In this document: piece after piece, positions 54,513 to 63,850 of the stretch
Layout of the letters: the number at the start of each line of letters is the position of its first letter
How positions within the stretch are numbered: position 1 is the first letter of the stretch
NCBI GenBank assembly: GCA_964507445.1
Contig: CAZDQF010000008.1
Span: 1-64,000 of the forward strand
Direction: 5' to 3'
DNA: 64,000 nucleotides
From: GCA-2683135 sp964507445
Lineage (GTDB): Bacteria; Planctomycetota; GCA-002687715
The notes under the pieces: model-generated
Database searches by the model: none
What the model was told of the DNA's origin: nothing
The model's input: only the letters and a program-made list of their open reading frames with translations
Made by a program: the position numbers and the translations under genes

Positions 54513-54932
54513 ATGCGAGGCAAGATCTTCACGCTCGAAGAGGCTGACCTCATGATCCCGCTGATCCGGCGGATCGTGGTCAGCGCCCGTGCGCGTCATC
54601 GCCTGACCTTGCGAAAGCAAGATGAGATCCTGGCCCTGGGTCCCGGTGATGGGCACGACCCGGCTCGTGTCCGCGCACTGGAGCAGACCCGTCGATTGCG
54701 AGAAGAGCTCAAGGCCTGCATCTCCGAGCTGGAGCAGTTGGGCTGTTTTCTCCGGGACGCGGAGGCCGGGGTCGTGGAGTGCTACGGCGAGTTCGGCGGC
54801 GACATCGTCTACTTCACGTGGATGCCCGGCCAGGAGTCGTTCCAGGGATGGCATCCCCTCGACCAGTCCTATGTGAACCGTCAACCGCTCCCGGGCGCGG
54901 CCCTCCCCAAGGCCCACAGGGCCGCTGACTGA
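54513..54932 (+). CDS. DUF2203 family protein
   Basis: The 139-residue cytoplasmic protein has KIFTLEEADLMIPLIRRIV at the start, a long charged helix, LEQLGCFLRDAEAGVVECYG and YFTWMPGQESFQGWHPLD, which are the hallmarks of DUF2203. The family has no assigned function. Its first half is a probable coiled coil and its second half carries the conserved W-H. It is divergent from the dehydrogenase gene (160 bases) and ends five bases before the convergent exported-protein gene. Confidence 0.85.
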   Translation: MRGKIFTLEEADLMIPLIRRIVVSARARHRLTLRKQDEILALGPGDGHDPARVRALEQTRRLREELKACISELEQLGCFLRDAEAGVVECYGEFGGDIVYFTWMPGQESFQGWHPLDQSYVNRQPLPGAALPKAHRAAD

Positions 54933-54937
54933 CGGAT

Positions 54938-56224
54938 TCAGGGCAGGTCCAGGTTCGGGAAGGTGACGCTGGCCCGCATCACCCTGTAGCGGGAGAGCAC
55001 CTTCACCCTTACCCGCCCGAGCTTCTCCGACGAGAACCGGAGCGAGCGCACCGACCGACCGCCGACGCTCCGACGGCTGATGGTGTTGCGGGCGACGCGG
55101 ATGATCTGGCCTCTGACGTCGTAGAGGGACAGCTCCTCATGGGAAGGCACCGTTTGCAATGGCGTGTCGCCTTCGGGTACCGGGGCGTTGAATGAGATGG
55201 TCAGGGTCTGTGTCTCGCCCTGCTCCTGCAGGCTGTCGATCTTGAGGTCCAAGGGGCCCGCTCCTTGCCCTTCGCCGGTCGCGGTCCCGGTGTAGGTGAC
55301 CGCTGAGTTGATCATGGCTGCCGGGACCACCAGATCGAGGGGAACCTTGACCTGCCTGAGCTCCCGCGCCTCCGTGGAAGGAGGCTCCAGGGAGAGCGCC
55401 TGATAGGCCTGATTGCTCTGGGCGAGGGACTGCAGGTGCCGTTGACCGCCGCGTTCGATGAACGTGATGGCCTGTCCCCGGTCGTCTTCCGCTGACGCCC
55501 CCACGATCGGGGACAGCAGTCCGATCACTCCCGCGTGGGGCTCGACGCTGATGCGAAGCTGAAGGTTCGCGTGGGTGGTCGGAGGTCCGGTGAAGCGCGT
55601 CGTTCGATTGATGCTGAGGGAGGTGGCGCTCGCCCGAAGCGGCCCCACGTAACGGACGGGGCCAGAGGGCCCTCCTGAGATGGGATTGAGGACGAATCCG
55701 CCTGACGCGTAGTCGCCGTTGTAGGAGCATCCGGTGAGGTCGCAGAACTGGTCCAGCGCCCGGAAGAAGGGCACGCGCTTGACCGAGAAGGTCACCGGGA
55801 CCCCTTTGCCGGGCGTCGTCCCGCGGGAGGTCGCCTGTCCGTACCGGACAGGAATGCCCGCCGCTTCCCCCAGCCTTCGGGCGGCCTCGCCCGTAGGGAC
55901 CTCCCGCAGGTCCAGGTCCACGAGGGTCGGCTCGAACAAGGGGCCGCTGTCCGTGGCCTCGCCGCCCTCGAGCCGGGACAGGATGGAGTCGATGCGGAGC
56001 CTGCCCTCGAGGTCGAGCTTCTCGCGGGCCTTCTCCAGGAACCCCCGGGCAGCCGGTCCCTTCGAGAGGAAGCCGGCGGTGGCTCGTTCCCGCGTCGAGA
56101 AATCGGACGAGCCGAGATCGCGGAGGAGCTCGTCCAGGGTCGGAGCGTCGGGTTGGCCGGCGGCGCTCACGGCGGTCAGGGCCGTGAGGAGGGCTGCGAG
56201 AACCAGGACCCGAGGGATGAGCAT
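54938..56224 (-). CDS. Exported protein of unknown function
   Basis: The 428-residue protein has a signal peptide (VLVLAALLTALTAVSAAG). A short helical HEAT-like part follows (about 30-85: DELLRDLGSSDFSTRERAT). The rest is beta-rich, with VPFFRALDQFCDLTGC reminiscent of secretin N-terminal (STN-like) segments. It ends in basic strands. This domain order is found in exported proteins of planctomycetes, but no function is known. The ATG at 56224 is followed by a clean signal peptide. The gene is divergent from the next secreted protein by 99 bases. Confidence 0.65.
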   Translation of the reverse strand: MLIPRVLVLAALLTALTAVSAAGQPDAPTLDELLRDLGSSDFSTRERATAGFLSKGPAARGFLEKAREKLDLEGRLRIDSILSRLEGGEATDSGPLFEPTLVDLDLREVPTGEAARRLGEAAGIPVRYGQATSRGTTPGKGVPVTFSVKRVPFFRALDQFCDLTGCSYNGDYASGGFVLNPISGGPSGPVRYVGPLRASATSLSINRTTRFTGPPTTHANLQLRISVEPHAGVIGLLSPIVGASAEDDRGQAITFIERGGQRHLQSLAQSNQAYQALSLEPPSTEARELRQVKVPLDLVVPAAMINSAVTYTGTATGEGQGAGPLDLKIDSLQEQGETQTLTISFNAPVPEGDTPLQTVPSHEELSLYDVRGQIIRVARNTISRRSVGGRSVRSLRFSSEKLGRVRVKVLSRYRVMRASVTFPNLDLP

Positions 56225-56323
56225 GTTAGCGATGATATCCTCTGGGGAGCGCTACCACACACTCCTGTGTTATCGTCGGCGCTGAGGCCTCTTGAGAGTC
56301 TTCAGGCCGCCATTGGGCGCGAG

Positions 56324-57619
56324 ATGAACACTGGAGCGACGAAACTGAGACGCCGGACCGCGGGTGCCGGAATCCTGGCCGTGTGTCTGGCTGTGCTGGG
56401 CTTCGCGCGTGGACAGGATGGAGATCTGGCGCAGCGTCTCGAGGCCATCGAGACCCAGCGGAGTCTGGAGCGACGGTTGCGCGCTGCAGAGGAGGCCGGG
56501 GATCTGCAGGAAGCGGTTCGGTTGGCAGGGGCCATCGGCCAGCTCTCTCAGCCGGTGCTCCCGCCCTACGGTGCGGGGGATGTGAGAGAGGCGCTGGCCC
56601 GCCGGGCTCGCCAGCTGCTCCAGCGCCATCTCAAGTTGATCAAGGAGCAACGCGTCAGCCTGCGTGCGCAGGCCGCAGGCAAGCCCTGCCGTCGCTGCTC
56701 CGCTCGAGCCTACACACGGTGCCCCCTGTGCGACGGTCGAGGATGGCGGGAGGCCCGTGTCGGCCGTCGGAAGCGTCGGCTCGACTGCCCGCCGTGGCGT
56801 GCGTGCCCTTCCTGTGAGGAGACCGGGAGGCTGGCGCCCAACCCGTCGGTCCACGCTTCCATGCGCAGACTGGTGGAGGCCGCTCAGAAGGCCGCCATGT
56901 ACAAGGACCCCATCGCCGCGGTGCGGCACGTGCTGACCGCAGCCAAGGGGCTACCCGGCGGCCTCGAACTCGAGCCCGCCAGCCTGGACCCGTTCAGGCC
57001 ACTGCTCGGTGCCGCCCCTCCGGACGGGGACAAGGTCAAGAACAAGGGCCGACTCAAGAGCCTGTGGCAGTCGGCTTTGCCTGAGAAGCGCCGCGGGTTC
57101 CTCCATGCCTATGCCCTCGAAGCGGCGACGTTCGCGGAGGGGATCGCGTTCCTCCAGGGGACCGAGCCGGTCGCTTCCGTGACCCATGTGCGCAAGCAGG
57201 CCCGGCGGATGTCTGTGGAAGACCTGTCCTGGGAGGGCGCTGCCCTGGCCGGGAAGTTCGTGACGGTGACCGCCGTTGGCAAGCGCTCTGGAGCAGACCC
57301 TGGATCGGCGGACTCCTTCCCCCTGGACGGGCGCATCCCCTTGGAGGGAGTGGACCCCTCGCTCCTGTTGACCTATTGCTACCTGCCGGAGGACCTGCAG
57401 CGGGTTCGCATGGCCAGCAAGCTGGGGCTCGCCCCGAATGCCGACCGTTCCATTCGCCGGTATCCCCCCCGAGGGGTCTTCAAGGCTCTGAAGAAGATCG
57501 GCTTTGGCGTTCCTATCGAGTTGACCGGACGAGTCCTGACCCATCCGGATGGGCTGCCAGCCGTGCTCTTGGAGGTCTGGGACGTGCAGAAGCCCGAGGC
57601 AGGGAACGAGGGCCGATGA
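56324..57619 (+). CDS. Exported protein with DnaJ-like zinc-binding cysteines
   Basis: The 431-residue protein has a probable signal peptide (GAGILAVCLAVLGFARGQ). Helical repeats follow (about 25-110), then a Cys-rich segment CRRCSARAYTRCPLCDGRGW with a further CPPWRACPSC, like the zinc fingers of DnaJ. The remaining 250 residues have no clear motif, with an OB-like end (IELTGRVLTHPDG). A zinc-binding exported protein is inferred. The ATG at 56324 is chosen over upstream frame overlapping the divergent gene. It overlaps the FHA-pseudokinase gene by ATGA. Confidence 0.7.
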   Translation: MNTGATKLRRRTAGAGILAVCLAVLGFARGQDGDLAQRLEAIETQRSLERRLRAAEEAGDLQEAVRLAGAIGQLSQPVLPPYGAGDVREALARRARQLLQRHLKLIKEQRVSLRAQAAGKPCRRCSARAYTRCPLCDGRGWREARVGRRKRRLDCPPWRACPSCEETGRLAPNPSVHASMRRLVEAAQKAAMYKDPIAAVRHVLTAAKGLPGGLELEPASLDPFRPLLGAAPPDGDKVKNKGRLKSLWQSALPEKRRGFLHAYALEAATFAEGIAFLQGTEPVASVTHVRKQARRMSVEDLSWEGAALAGKFVTVTAVGKRSGADPGSADSFPLDGRIPLEGVDPSLLLTYCYLPEDLQRVRMASKLGLAPNADRSIRRYPPRGVFKALKKIGFGVPIELTGRVLTHPDGLPAVLLEVWDVQKPEAGNEGR

Positions 57620-60066
57620 TCTCGTTCATCGTCGAGGAAGCAGGGGAGACCCGGCGGCTGGAGCTGGACGCGGTCCCTGTCCATCTGGGACGAGCGGAAG
57701 ACGCGGAGGTCTCCGTCATCAACGGCCGAGCGTCCCGTCATCATGCTCGCATCGAGCGCGGTGACGGCGGCTTCGTCATCATCGACCTGGATTCCAGCAA
57801 CGGGACCTGCGTCAACGGGAAGCGGGTCGGCCGGGCGTCGCTCTCTCGTGGTGACTCCATCGAGGTCGGTGACGCCAAGGTGACCTTCCTCGGCGGCGAT
57901 GTGAGCGCACCACAGATCAAGCTGCAGCTGCCCGAGGTCCCCGGGTTCACGGTGCTGGACGAGCTCGGCGAGGGCGTGTTGACCCAGGTCCTCCTCGCTC
58001 GTCAGGACGCGCTCGGGAGGAAGGTGGCCATCAAGTTCCTGGACAGCCGCTGGCTGGGTTCGAAGGCCATCGTCTCCAGGTTCAACCGACAGGTCCGGCA
58101 GCAGTCCCGGCTTCATCATCATGGACTCGCCTCCGGTATCGACGTCGGCGAGGTGGACGGCGTGCCCTACTTCGTGGCCGAGTATCTCGAAGGGGACACC
58201 GTAGGCGCCCGTGTGCGTTCCTCCATGGCGTTCGAGGTGCCGGAGGGGCTGCGTGTGTTGAAGCTCCTCCTCGAGACCGTGGAGTGGGTCCACGGTCAGG
58301 GTCACGTCGTGGGCAGCCTCCATGCCGAGGCCGTGATCCTGGGGGACACCAGCGAGGTCTGGCTCACTTCCCTGGGGTTCCCGCTCCCGTCGCCGCGTTC
58401 GTTCCCCGACTCACACGGTCAGGAGTTGTTGTATCTGGCGCCGGAGTGTGTCTCGGAGCCGGAGAACGGCGGGGCTCGTGGAGATGTGTTCTCCGTGGGC
58501 GCCCTCGCCGCGTTCATCTTCACCGGTCGGCCGCCCAGGTCGTCGGAGCCCACGGCCGGTCAGGCGCTGGCATCGGCTTCCAAGGGGCCGGCGGCGGACC
58601 TGTTCGAGGGTCGGCGGCTGCCTTCGGCGCTCTGCTCCTGGATGCAGCGTTTGATGTCCGAGGCGCCCAAGGACAGGCCCGCAGACGGAGGCGCGGCCCT
58701 GAGAGAGCTGGAGGCGGTCGAGGATCAGATCCTGAAGGGCGCGGAGTCGCTCCAGAGTTCTGCTCGCGCCGCCGCCGGGCGCGCCGTGGACGGCTCCGTG
58801 CCCGTCCGCCGACAGAAGTGGTTCGTCTTGATGAACCTCGGGATCACCGCCGCGATCCTCCTCGGGCTCAACTACTGGCTCTTCAGCAGTGATTGGGTCT
58901 CAGGCTGGTTCTCCTCATCGGAGCCCGAAGCGCCGGCGGAGGTCGAGCGCCGGGCGGCTTCAACGCCGGAGCCTCAGCCCTTGGACTCATCGGAGGAGGC
59001 GGAGCCTGTTGATCCGGAGCCTGAGGAGAGCCCTGAGGACCTGGACGCTGCCCGTGCCTTCGAGGAGGTGTCCGCCGCCGTCGAGCGCATGATCGGCGAA
59101 GACAAGTGGCCCGACGCGGAGGTGGCGGCCACGAAGTTCGCGCAGCGCTTCGCCGGTTCCGAGCGATGGGGCGCCGAGGGCGTCGGGCTGGTGGCCACCA
59201 TCAAGCAGCGTCACTCCCAACGATCCCTCGCGCTCCTGAAAGAAGTGGAGGACCACCTGGCGTCGTCTCGTCTCGATGACGCCCGCCGGTCCATGGCCCG
59301 CTTCAGCGCCGTCGCCGGTGACGCCCAGCAGGCCAGCTTGGAGGTCCTGAAGCGGCGCCTCCGGTCCGCCGAGGCGGCAGCGAAGTCCGCGCAGGGCCAG
59401 TCCGGGGCGAAGCCCGACGGATCGCAGGACAAGCCGGAGCCCGCGACGTCGAAGACAGGTGAACCCGGCTCCGATCCTGAGGAGATGGAAGCCCTGCCTC
59501 GGGACCGCTGGCCGCGGCTGGTCGAGCGCGCGCTCTCCAGCCCCGGTGCCCACAAGCTCCGGTCCAGGCTGCTTCGCCTCGCGGACGGGGCGGAGGACCT
59601 GGGCGGGCTGGAGACTCGATTCCGTTGGCTGCGGGCGATCGACAGCTCCCTGAGAGACCTGGAGGGCGCGTGGGCCGCCCAGATCGGTAAGAAGGCCGCC
59701 GTCCAGCTCCAGCAGAAAGCTCAGGGTCCCGGCCAGGATGCGCCGGCGAGGACCGGGGTTGAAGGGGTCCTGAAGTCCGTGGAGAAGGACCGATTGGTGC
59801 TCGTCGTTGAGGGCGAGGAGGTCGAAGTGCCGCTGGATCGGGTGGCCCCGGAAGAGATGCTGCGTATGCTCTCCGTACTGCCGCCCACCCTGGACCGGTA
59901 TCTGGCCCGTGGACGGCTCAACCTCGCCATGCGAGCGGGGGAGGAGGCCTGGTTCGACTTCCAGGCGGCCCTCCTGCTGGTGGGCGAAGACCCCGTGGCC
60001 CGAGAGTTGGCGGAGACGGAGCTGAAGCGGCTGCGTCGGTCGCCTCCCAGGGGTCGGCGGCGATGA
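57616..60066 (+). CDS. FHA-pseudokinase membrane protein
   Basis: The 816-residue protein starts with an FHA domain (about 20-95, with GRAEDAEV, SRHH and SSNGT). A kinase-fold domain follows (about 110-370). The Lys of VAIK is kept (K140), but the HRD position reads GSLHAEAV (233-240) and DFG reads TSLGFP (251-256). The catalytic and metal Asp are lost, so it should be a pseudokinase. A single membrane helix lies at about 402-423. The outer part is Glu/Pro-rich, then helical, with RAFEEVSAAVERM and a basic end. It probably senses phosphorylated proteins inside and contacts the envelope outside. The overlap with the zinc protein gene suggests a complex. Confidence 0.88.
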   Translation: MISFIVEEAGETRRLELDAVPVHLGRAEDAEVSVINGRASRHHARIERGDGGFVIIDLDSSNGTCVNGKRVGRASLSRGDSIEVGDAKVTFLGGDVSAPQIKLQLPEVPGFTVLDELGEGVLTQVLLARQDALGRKVAIKFLDSRWLGSKAIVSRFNRQVRQQSRLHHHGLASGIDVGEVDGVPYFVAEYLEGDTVGARVRSSMAFEVPEGLRVLKLLLETVEWVHGQGHVVGSLHAEAVILGDTSEVWLTSLGFPLPSPRSFPDSHGQELLYLAPECVSEPENGGARGDVFSVGALAAFIFTGRPPRSSEPTAGQALASASKGPAADLFEGRRLPSALCSWMQRLMSEAPKDRPADGGAALRELEAVEDQILKGAESLQSSARAAAGRAVDGSVPVRRQKWFVLMNLGITAAILLGLNYWLFSSDWVSGWFSSSEPEAPAEVERRAASTPEPQPLDSSEEAEPVDPEPEESPEDLDAARAFEEVSAAVERMIGEDKWPDAEVAATKFAQRFAGSERWGAEGVGLVATIKQRHSQRSLALLKEVEDHLASSRLDDARRSMARFSAVAGDAQQASLEVLKRRLRSAEAAAKSAQGQSGAKPDGSQDKPEPATSKTGEPGSDPEEMEALPRDRWPRLVERALSSPGAHKLRSRLLRLADGAEDLGGLETRFRWLRAIDSSLRDLEGAWAAQIGKKAAVQLQQKAQGPGQDAPARTGVEGVLKSVEKDRLVLVVEGEEVEVPLDRVAPEEMLRMLSVLPPTLDRYLARGRLNLAMRAGEEAWFDFQAALLLVGEDPVARELAETELKRLRRSPPRGRRR

Positions 60067-60081
60067 AGGAGACAAACGAAC

Positions 60082-61560
60082 ATGTCGGAAGACACTTCGA
60101 GCGGCGGGGGACGCCCTCCAAGGCGTAAGCGGGGCAGCAGGGGGCGTCGGTCGCCGTCCAAGGACTCGGCCTCTCGACCTTCGGATTCCTCGGGTGAGCG
60201 GTTCGACCCTGATGGTGAGGGCAGCCTGACGGCGTCCGAGCCTCAGCGCTCCGAGCGCGGGCGCAGGGACCGTCGGCGACGGGGACGTGGACGCGATGGC
60301 GGCGGGGACGTAGAGGAGCTCGGCGCCACCGCCGGGATCGACGTCATCGATCGTCCCGTCTCCGAGACCAAGTCGCGGCAATCCCTCCAACCCGGCCTGA
60401 CCCTGAAGGACCTGATGCCCTTCCTGCGCCCGCCCAGGACGGTGCTGATCCTGGGCACCTCCTCCGGCGCCGGACACAACCGCATGGCCACGGTGCTGGC
60501 CGAAGCGTTCAAGGGCATCGACCGCAACCTCGTGGTGCGGCATCACGACGTCCTGGAGCTGCTCGACGACGGCCAGGAGGCGGACCAGGTGAGGAACCTG
60601 GTGGAGGCCGCTGGCGCCAGCGACGCTCTCTACGGGACCCCGTTCGACAGCTCCGGGGAGGAGCCGGGTGCGGCCGCGCTGCAGCAGCTTGACGAGGCCA
60701 TGGGTTCGCTGTTCGGGAAGAAGATGACCCAGGTCGTGGTCGACAAGCGCCCGGACCACGTGGTGTGCACCCACTGGCTCCCGTTGGCGTTCCTGGCCGG
60801 GCTGAAGGCGGAAGAGAGATTCACCGCCGGGGTCACGGCGATGATCTCGGACCCGGACATTTGCGAGCGGTGGATGGTCGACGTGGTGGACCAGTACCTG
60901 GTCTCGGAGGACGACCTGAAGCCCCGACTCCAGGCGGCCGGGGTCGACCCCACCGCGGTTACCGTGGCCGGGACCCCCGTGGCGCCCGGGTTCTCCGAGG
61001 ACGTGGACCGCCGTGCCGTGATGCGTGAGGCCGGCTTGAAGTCCGGTCCGCTGACCGTCCTGGTCCGGCCCGAAGGGCTGGGGGGAGCGGATGCGCTCGT
61101 GGCGACCCTGGGGCACGTCCTGGAAGCCACGGAGTCGGTCAACGTCGTCGTTCTTGCGGGCGACGACGACGGCCTCGAGGCGGCGATCTCTGCCATGGAA
61201 GCGCCGGACGGCAGCGCGATCAAGGCGTTCGGAGCCGTCCGCAACACGCACGAGCTCATGGGCGTGGCGGACGTCATGGTCGCCCGCGCCCAGCCCCATC
61301 TCATGGCGGAGGCGTGCGCCTCCGGGCTGCCGGTGCTGATCGTCCGTCCGGACCCGGGGACCCAGGACCGGATGGCGGATCGCATGGTCCGGATGGGGTG
61401 TGGCCGCAAGATCTACGGTGCTCGCGACCTGGAGACGGCGCTCGTGGAACTCTCCGGCAACAGGCGCCAGCTCAAGGAGTTCCAGGACTCGGCTGAGAAG
61501 CGTCGTCGGCCCGATGTGGCTCATCAGGCCGTGGAGCGGATCGCCAAGTTCGTGCGGTGA
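60082..61560 (+). CDS. GT28-like glycosyltransferase with disordered basic N-terminus
   Basis: The protein has 492 residues. The first 95 are rich in R, S, G and D and probably disordered. The rest resembles MGDG-synthase/UgtP-type GT-B enzymes: VLILGTSSGAGHNRMATVLA, DHVVCTHWLPLAFLAGL, TAMISDPDICERWM and VAGTPVAPGF. The usual C-terminal KPGGLT donor loop is VARAQPHLMAEA, so donor binding may differ. Members glycosylate diacylglycerol. The substrate here is uncertain and loss of activity is possible. It starts 15 bases after the pseudokinase gene with a GAAGGAGAC site and overlaps the next gene by GTGA. Confidence 0.8.
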   Translation: MSEDTSSGGGRPPRRKRGSRGRRSPSKDSASRPSDSSGERFDPDGEGSLTASEPQRSERGRRDRRRRGRGRDGGGDVEELGATAGIDVIDRPVSETKSRQSLQPGLTLKDLMPFLRPPRTVLILGTSSGAGHNRMATVLAEAFKGIDRNLVVRHHDVLELLDDGQEADQVRNLVEAAGASDALYGTPFDSSGEEPGAAALQQLDEAMGSLFGKKMTQVVVDKRPDHVVCTHWLPLAFLAGLKAEERFTAGVTAMISDPDICERWMVDVVDQYLVSEDDLKPRLQAAGVDPTAVTVAGTPVAPGFSEDVDRRAVMREAGLKSGPLTVLVRPEGLGGADALVATLGHVLEATESVNVVVLAGDDDGLEAAISAMEAPDGSAIKAFGAVRNTHELMGVADVMVARAQPHLMAEACASGLPVLIVRPDPGTQDRMADRMVRMGCGRKIYGARDLETALVELSGNRRQLKEFQDSAEKRRRPDVAHQAVERIAKFVR

Positions 61561-62174
61561 ACGGGGGGCTGCCCATCCTGGGGAAGGGGCAGCTGCTCGG
61601 CACCTTCTCGAATGCGGCGGAGTTGTCCGCCGCATTCGGCCCCGGGCGGCGTATCTGTTTCGCGCCTTCCGTCGCAGTTGAAGAGGCCGTCGCGGTCCTG
61701 GTCAAGGTGATCCATGAACGGGTGGACATGGACATCTGGGTGTGGGCTTATGGCGACGGGCCAGACGACCTGGCGACCCTGAGCCAGGCGCGGGATGTCC
61801 TGCCCGGGCTGGACGCCGCGTTCGAACACGCCGACGAGTCGGAGGCCATCGCGTTGATGGCCATCCTCGCCCAAGGCGGCGCCGCGGTACGCGAGCGGAT
61901 GCTGTCCCACCGCGCGCGAGAACTCTCAGGCCCGCTCCTGGCCCATGGAGCCGCGATCAAGCTGGCGCTCCGCGCGGGTCCGCGCGACGTGGAGCGCCGC
62001 GCGCGAGCGTTCCGAGCCCACGGTGGGCCTGGTCAACGGTTCTGGACGTGCGATCGCACCCTGGGCGTCCGCTTCGTGGTCGATCACGACGGCGCCTGGT
62101 TCCGCACCCACCACTCCGTCATCCAGCAGGAGATGATCTCCCGTTGTGAGCAGGAGGGCATCGACCTGGCGTGA
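61557..62174 (+). CDS. Hypothetical cytoplasmic protein
   Basis: The 205-residue protein starts at a GTG fused to the glycosyltransferase stop. It has a beta-rich start (LPILGKGQLLGTF), an alpha/beta middle with YGDGPDDLATL and a helical part rich in A and R. The end carries RFWTCDRTLGVRFVVDHDG. No family motif was recognised. Close coupling to the glycosyltransferase and pseudokinase genes suggests a role in the same process. It ends convergently with lysS, 10 bases away. Confidence 0.55.
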   Translation: MNGGLPILGKGQLLGTFSNAAELSAAFGPGRRICFAPSVAVEEAVAVLVKVIHERVDMDIWVWAYGDGPDDLATLSQARDVLPGLDAAFEHADESEAIALMAILAQGGAAVRERMLSHRARELSGPLLAHGAAIKLALRAGPRDVERRARAFRAHGGPGQRFWTCDRTLGVRFVVDHDGAWFRTHHSVIQQEMISRCEQEGIDLA

Positions 62175-62184
62175 TGCCGTGGGC

Positions 62185-63660
62185 TCAGGTGGGCTTGACC
62201 AGCGGGAAGAGGACCACGTCCCTGAGGTTCTCCTGGTTGGTCAGGAGGCAGCAGAGCCGGTCGATGCCCATGCCCCAGCCCGACATCGGGGGCATGCCGT
62301 ATTCCATGGCGAGGAGGTACTCCTCGTCCAGCGGCATGGCCTCATCGTCCCCCGCGTCCTTCAGGGCAGCCTGGGCCTCCAGACGTTGCCGTTGATCAGT
62401 GGGGTCCACCAGCTCTGAGTAGGCGTTGACGATCTCCCAGCCACGGACCACGAGCTGGAATCGGTCCGTGATCCCTGGTGTGTGGTCATTTCGACGGGCG
62501 AGCGGGGAGAGGTCGATGGGGTGATCGACGAGGAACATGGGCCCCACCAGCTTGGGGCGGCTGACCTTCTTGTAGAGCTGATCCACGAGGGCGCCGAAGC
62601 CGAGCTTGTCCACGTCCGCCTCTTCAAGCTCGATGCCCTTCTCCGCCATACGGGCTCGAAGGGCGTCCACATCGGAGTCCGAGGCGATGTCGATGCCGGC
62701 GTCCTGCAGGATCAGCTCTCTGAAGCTGACCCGAGGCCATTCTCCGGAGAAGTCCACCAGGGTCCCCCCCAGCTCGATCTCCAGGGTGCCCAGGCACTCC
62801 TGGAGCACGTGCTGCAGCAGGCGCTCCGTGAAGCGCATGTTGTCATCGTAGTTCCACCATGCGGCGTAGTACTCGAGCATGGTGAAGTCCTGGAGGTGGG
62901 AAGGGTCCATGCCCTCGTTGCGGAAGCAGCGGGCGAACTCGAACACCCGGTCGTAGCCGCCCACGATGCAGCGCTTGAGCCACGTCTCCGGAGCGATGCG
63001 CATGGTGATGTCCATGTCCAGGGCGTTGTGATGGCTGAAGAACGGCCTGGCCGTGGCGCCGGAGGGCTTCGTCTGCAGGACCGGTGTCTCCACCTCTTCG
63101 AACTCATGCTCTTCGAGGAATGAGCGGATGGTGCGGATGATCCGGCTTCGGAGCATGAAGCGGTCCAGGCTCTCCCGGTTCATGATGAGATCCAGGTAGC
63201 GCTGCCGGTAGCAGATCTCCTGGTCTTGAACGCCGTGCCACTTCTCCGGCAGCGGACGCAGGGCCTTGCCCAGGAACACGAGCTCATCGGCGGCCACGGA
63301 CGGCTCGCCGCTCTTGGTGACCGTCATGGAGCCCGCCACGCCGATGTGGTCGCCGATGTCGAAGAGCTTCTTCCAGACCTGCTTGTAGAACTCCTCGCCT
63401 ACGCGGGCCAGCTCCACCCAGATCTGGCATCGTCCGCTCTGGTCCTGGAGCGTGGCGAAGCTCAGCTTGCCCATGACCCGCATGGAGATGATGCGGCCAC
63501 AGACGCTGACGCCCTCGGTCCCCTCCGGGAGGGCCCGCGCGTCAGTTAGTGAGTGGGTGCGTTCGAAGCGCTCGGGCCAGGGGTTGATCCCGGCTTCCCG
63601 AAGCCGCTCGAGCTTGCCCATGCGGACCTGTCGCTGATCGCCCCCCGTGTCGTTGCTCAT
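62185..63660 (-). CDS. lysS: Lysyl-tRNA synthetase, class II
   Basis: The 491-residue enzyme has an N-terminal OB-fold anticodon-binding domain (about 40-150: VSVCGRIISMRVMGKLSFA). The class II core follows, with ETPVLQTKPSGATARPF, HHNALD, motif 2 in ECARCFRNEG-like FEFARCFRNEG, and motif 3 in GWGMGIDRLCCLL. It charges tRNA-Lys with lysine. The ATG at 63660 is preceded by CGGAGG and a -10-like TATAAC (63686-63691). A longer upstream frame runs through the promoter region and is rejected. Confidence 0.96.
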   Translation of the reverse strand: MSNDTGGDQRQVRMGKLERLREAGINPWPERFERTHSLTDARALPEGTEGVSVCGRIISMRVMGKLSFATLQDQSGRCQIWVELARVGEEFYKQVWKKLFDIGDHIGVAGSMTVTKSGEPSVAADELVFLGKALRPLPEKWHGVQDQEICYRQRYLDLIMNRESLDRFMLRSRIIRTIRSFLEEHEFEEVETPVLQTKPSGATARPFFSHHNALDMDITMRIAPETWLKRCIVGGYDRVFEFARCFRNEGMDPSHLQDFTMLEYYAAWWNYDDNMRFTERLLQHVLQECLGTLEIELGGTLVDFSGEWPRVSFRELILQDAGIDIASDSDVDALRARMAEKGIELEEADVDKLGFGALVDQLYKKVSRPKLVGPMFLVDHPIDLSPLARRNDHTPGITDRFQLVVRGWEIVNAYSELVDPTDQRQRLEAQAALKDAGDDEAMPLDEEYLLAMEYGMPPMSGWGMGIDRLCCLLTNQENLRDVVLFPLVKPT

Positions 63661-63850
63661 GAGACTGCCTCCGGTTTCCCAGGGCGTTATACCCCTCCAG
63701 AGCACGTCGCCCCAGGGGGGGAGGCCCGCCCCGACCTCACCAAGATGGCGCGGCGTCCGGGGTTTGCTACCATGATCGTCCGGCTGCCGCTGATGAAACC
63801 GCCGGGGGACCATCCGTTTCTCCCCGGCCACCTATCCGGAGAATACCGCG

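Noticed and set aside
58987..61635. 882-codon minus-strand frame opposite the pseudokinase and glycosyltransferase genes
   Set aside because: High GC leaves opposite frames open. Composition is Arg/His/Gly-rich without domains.
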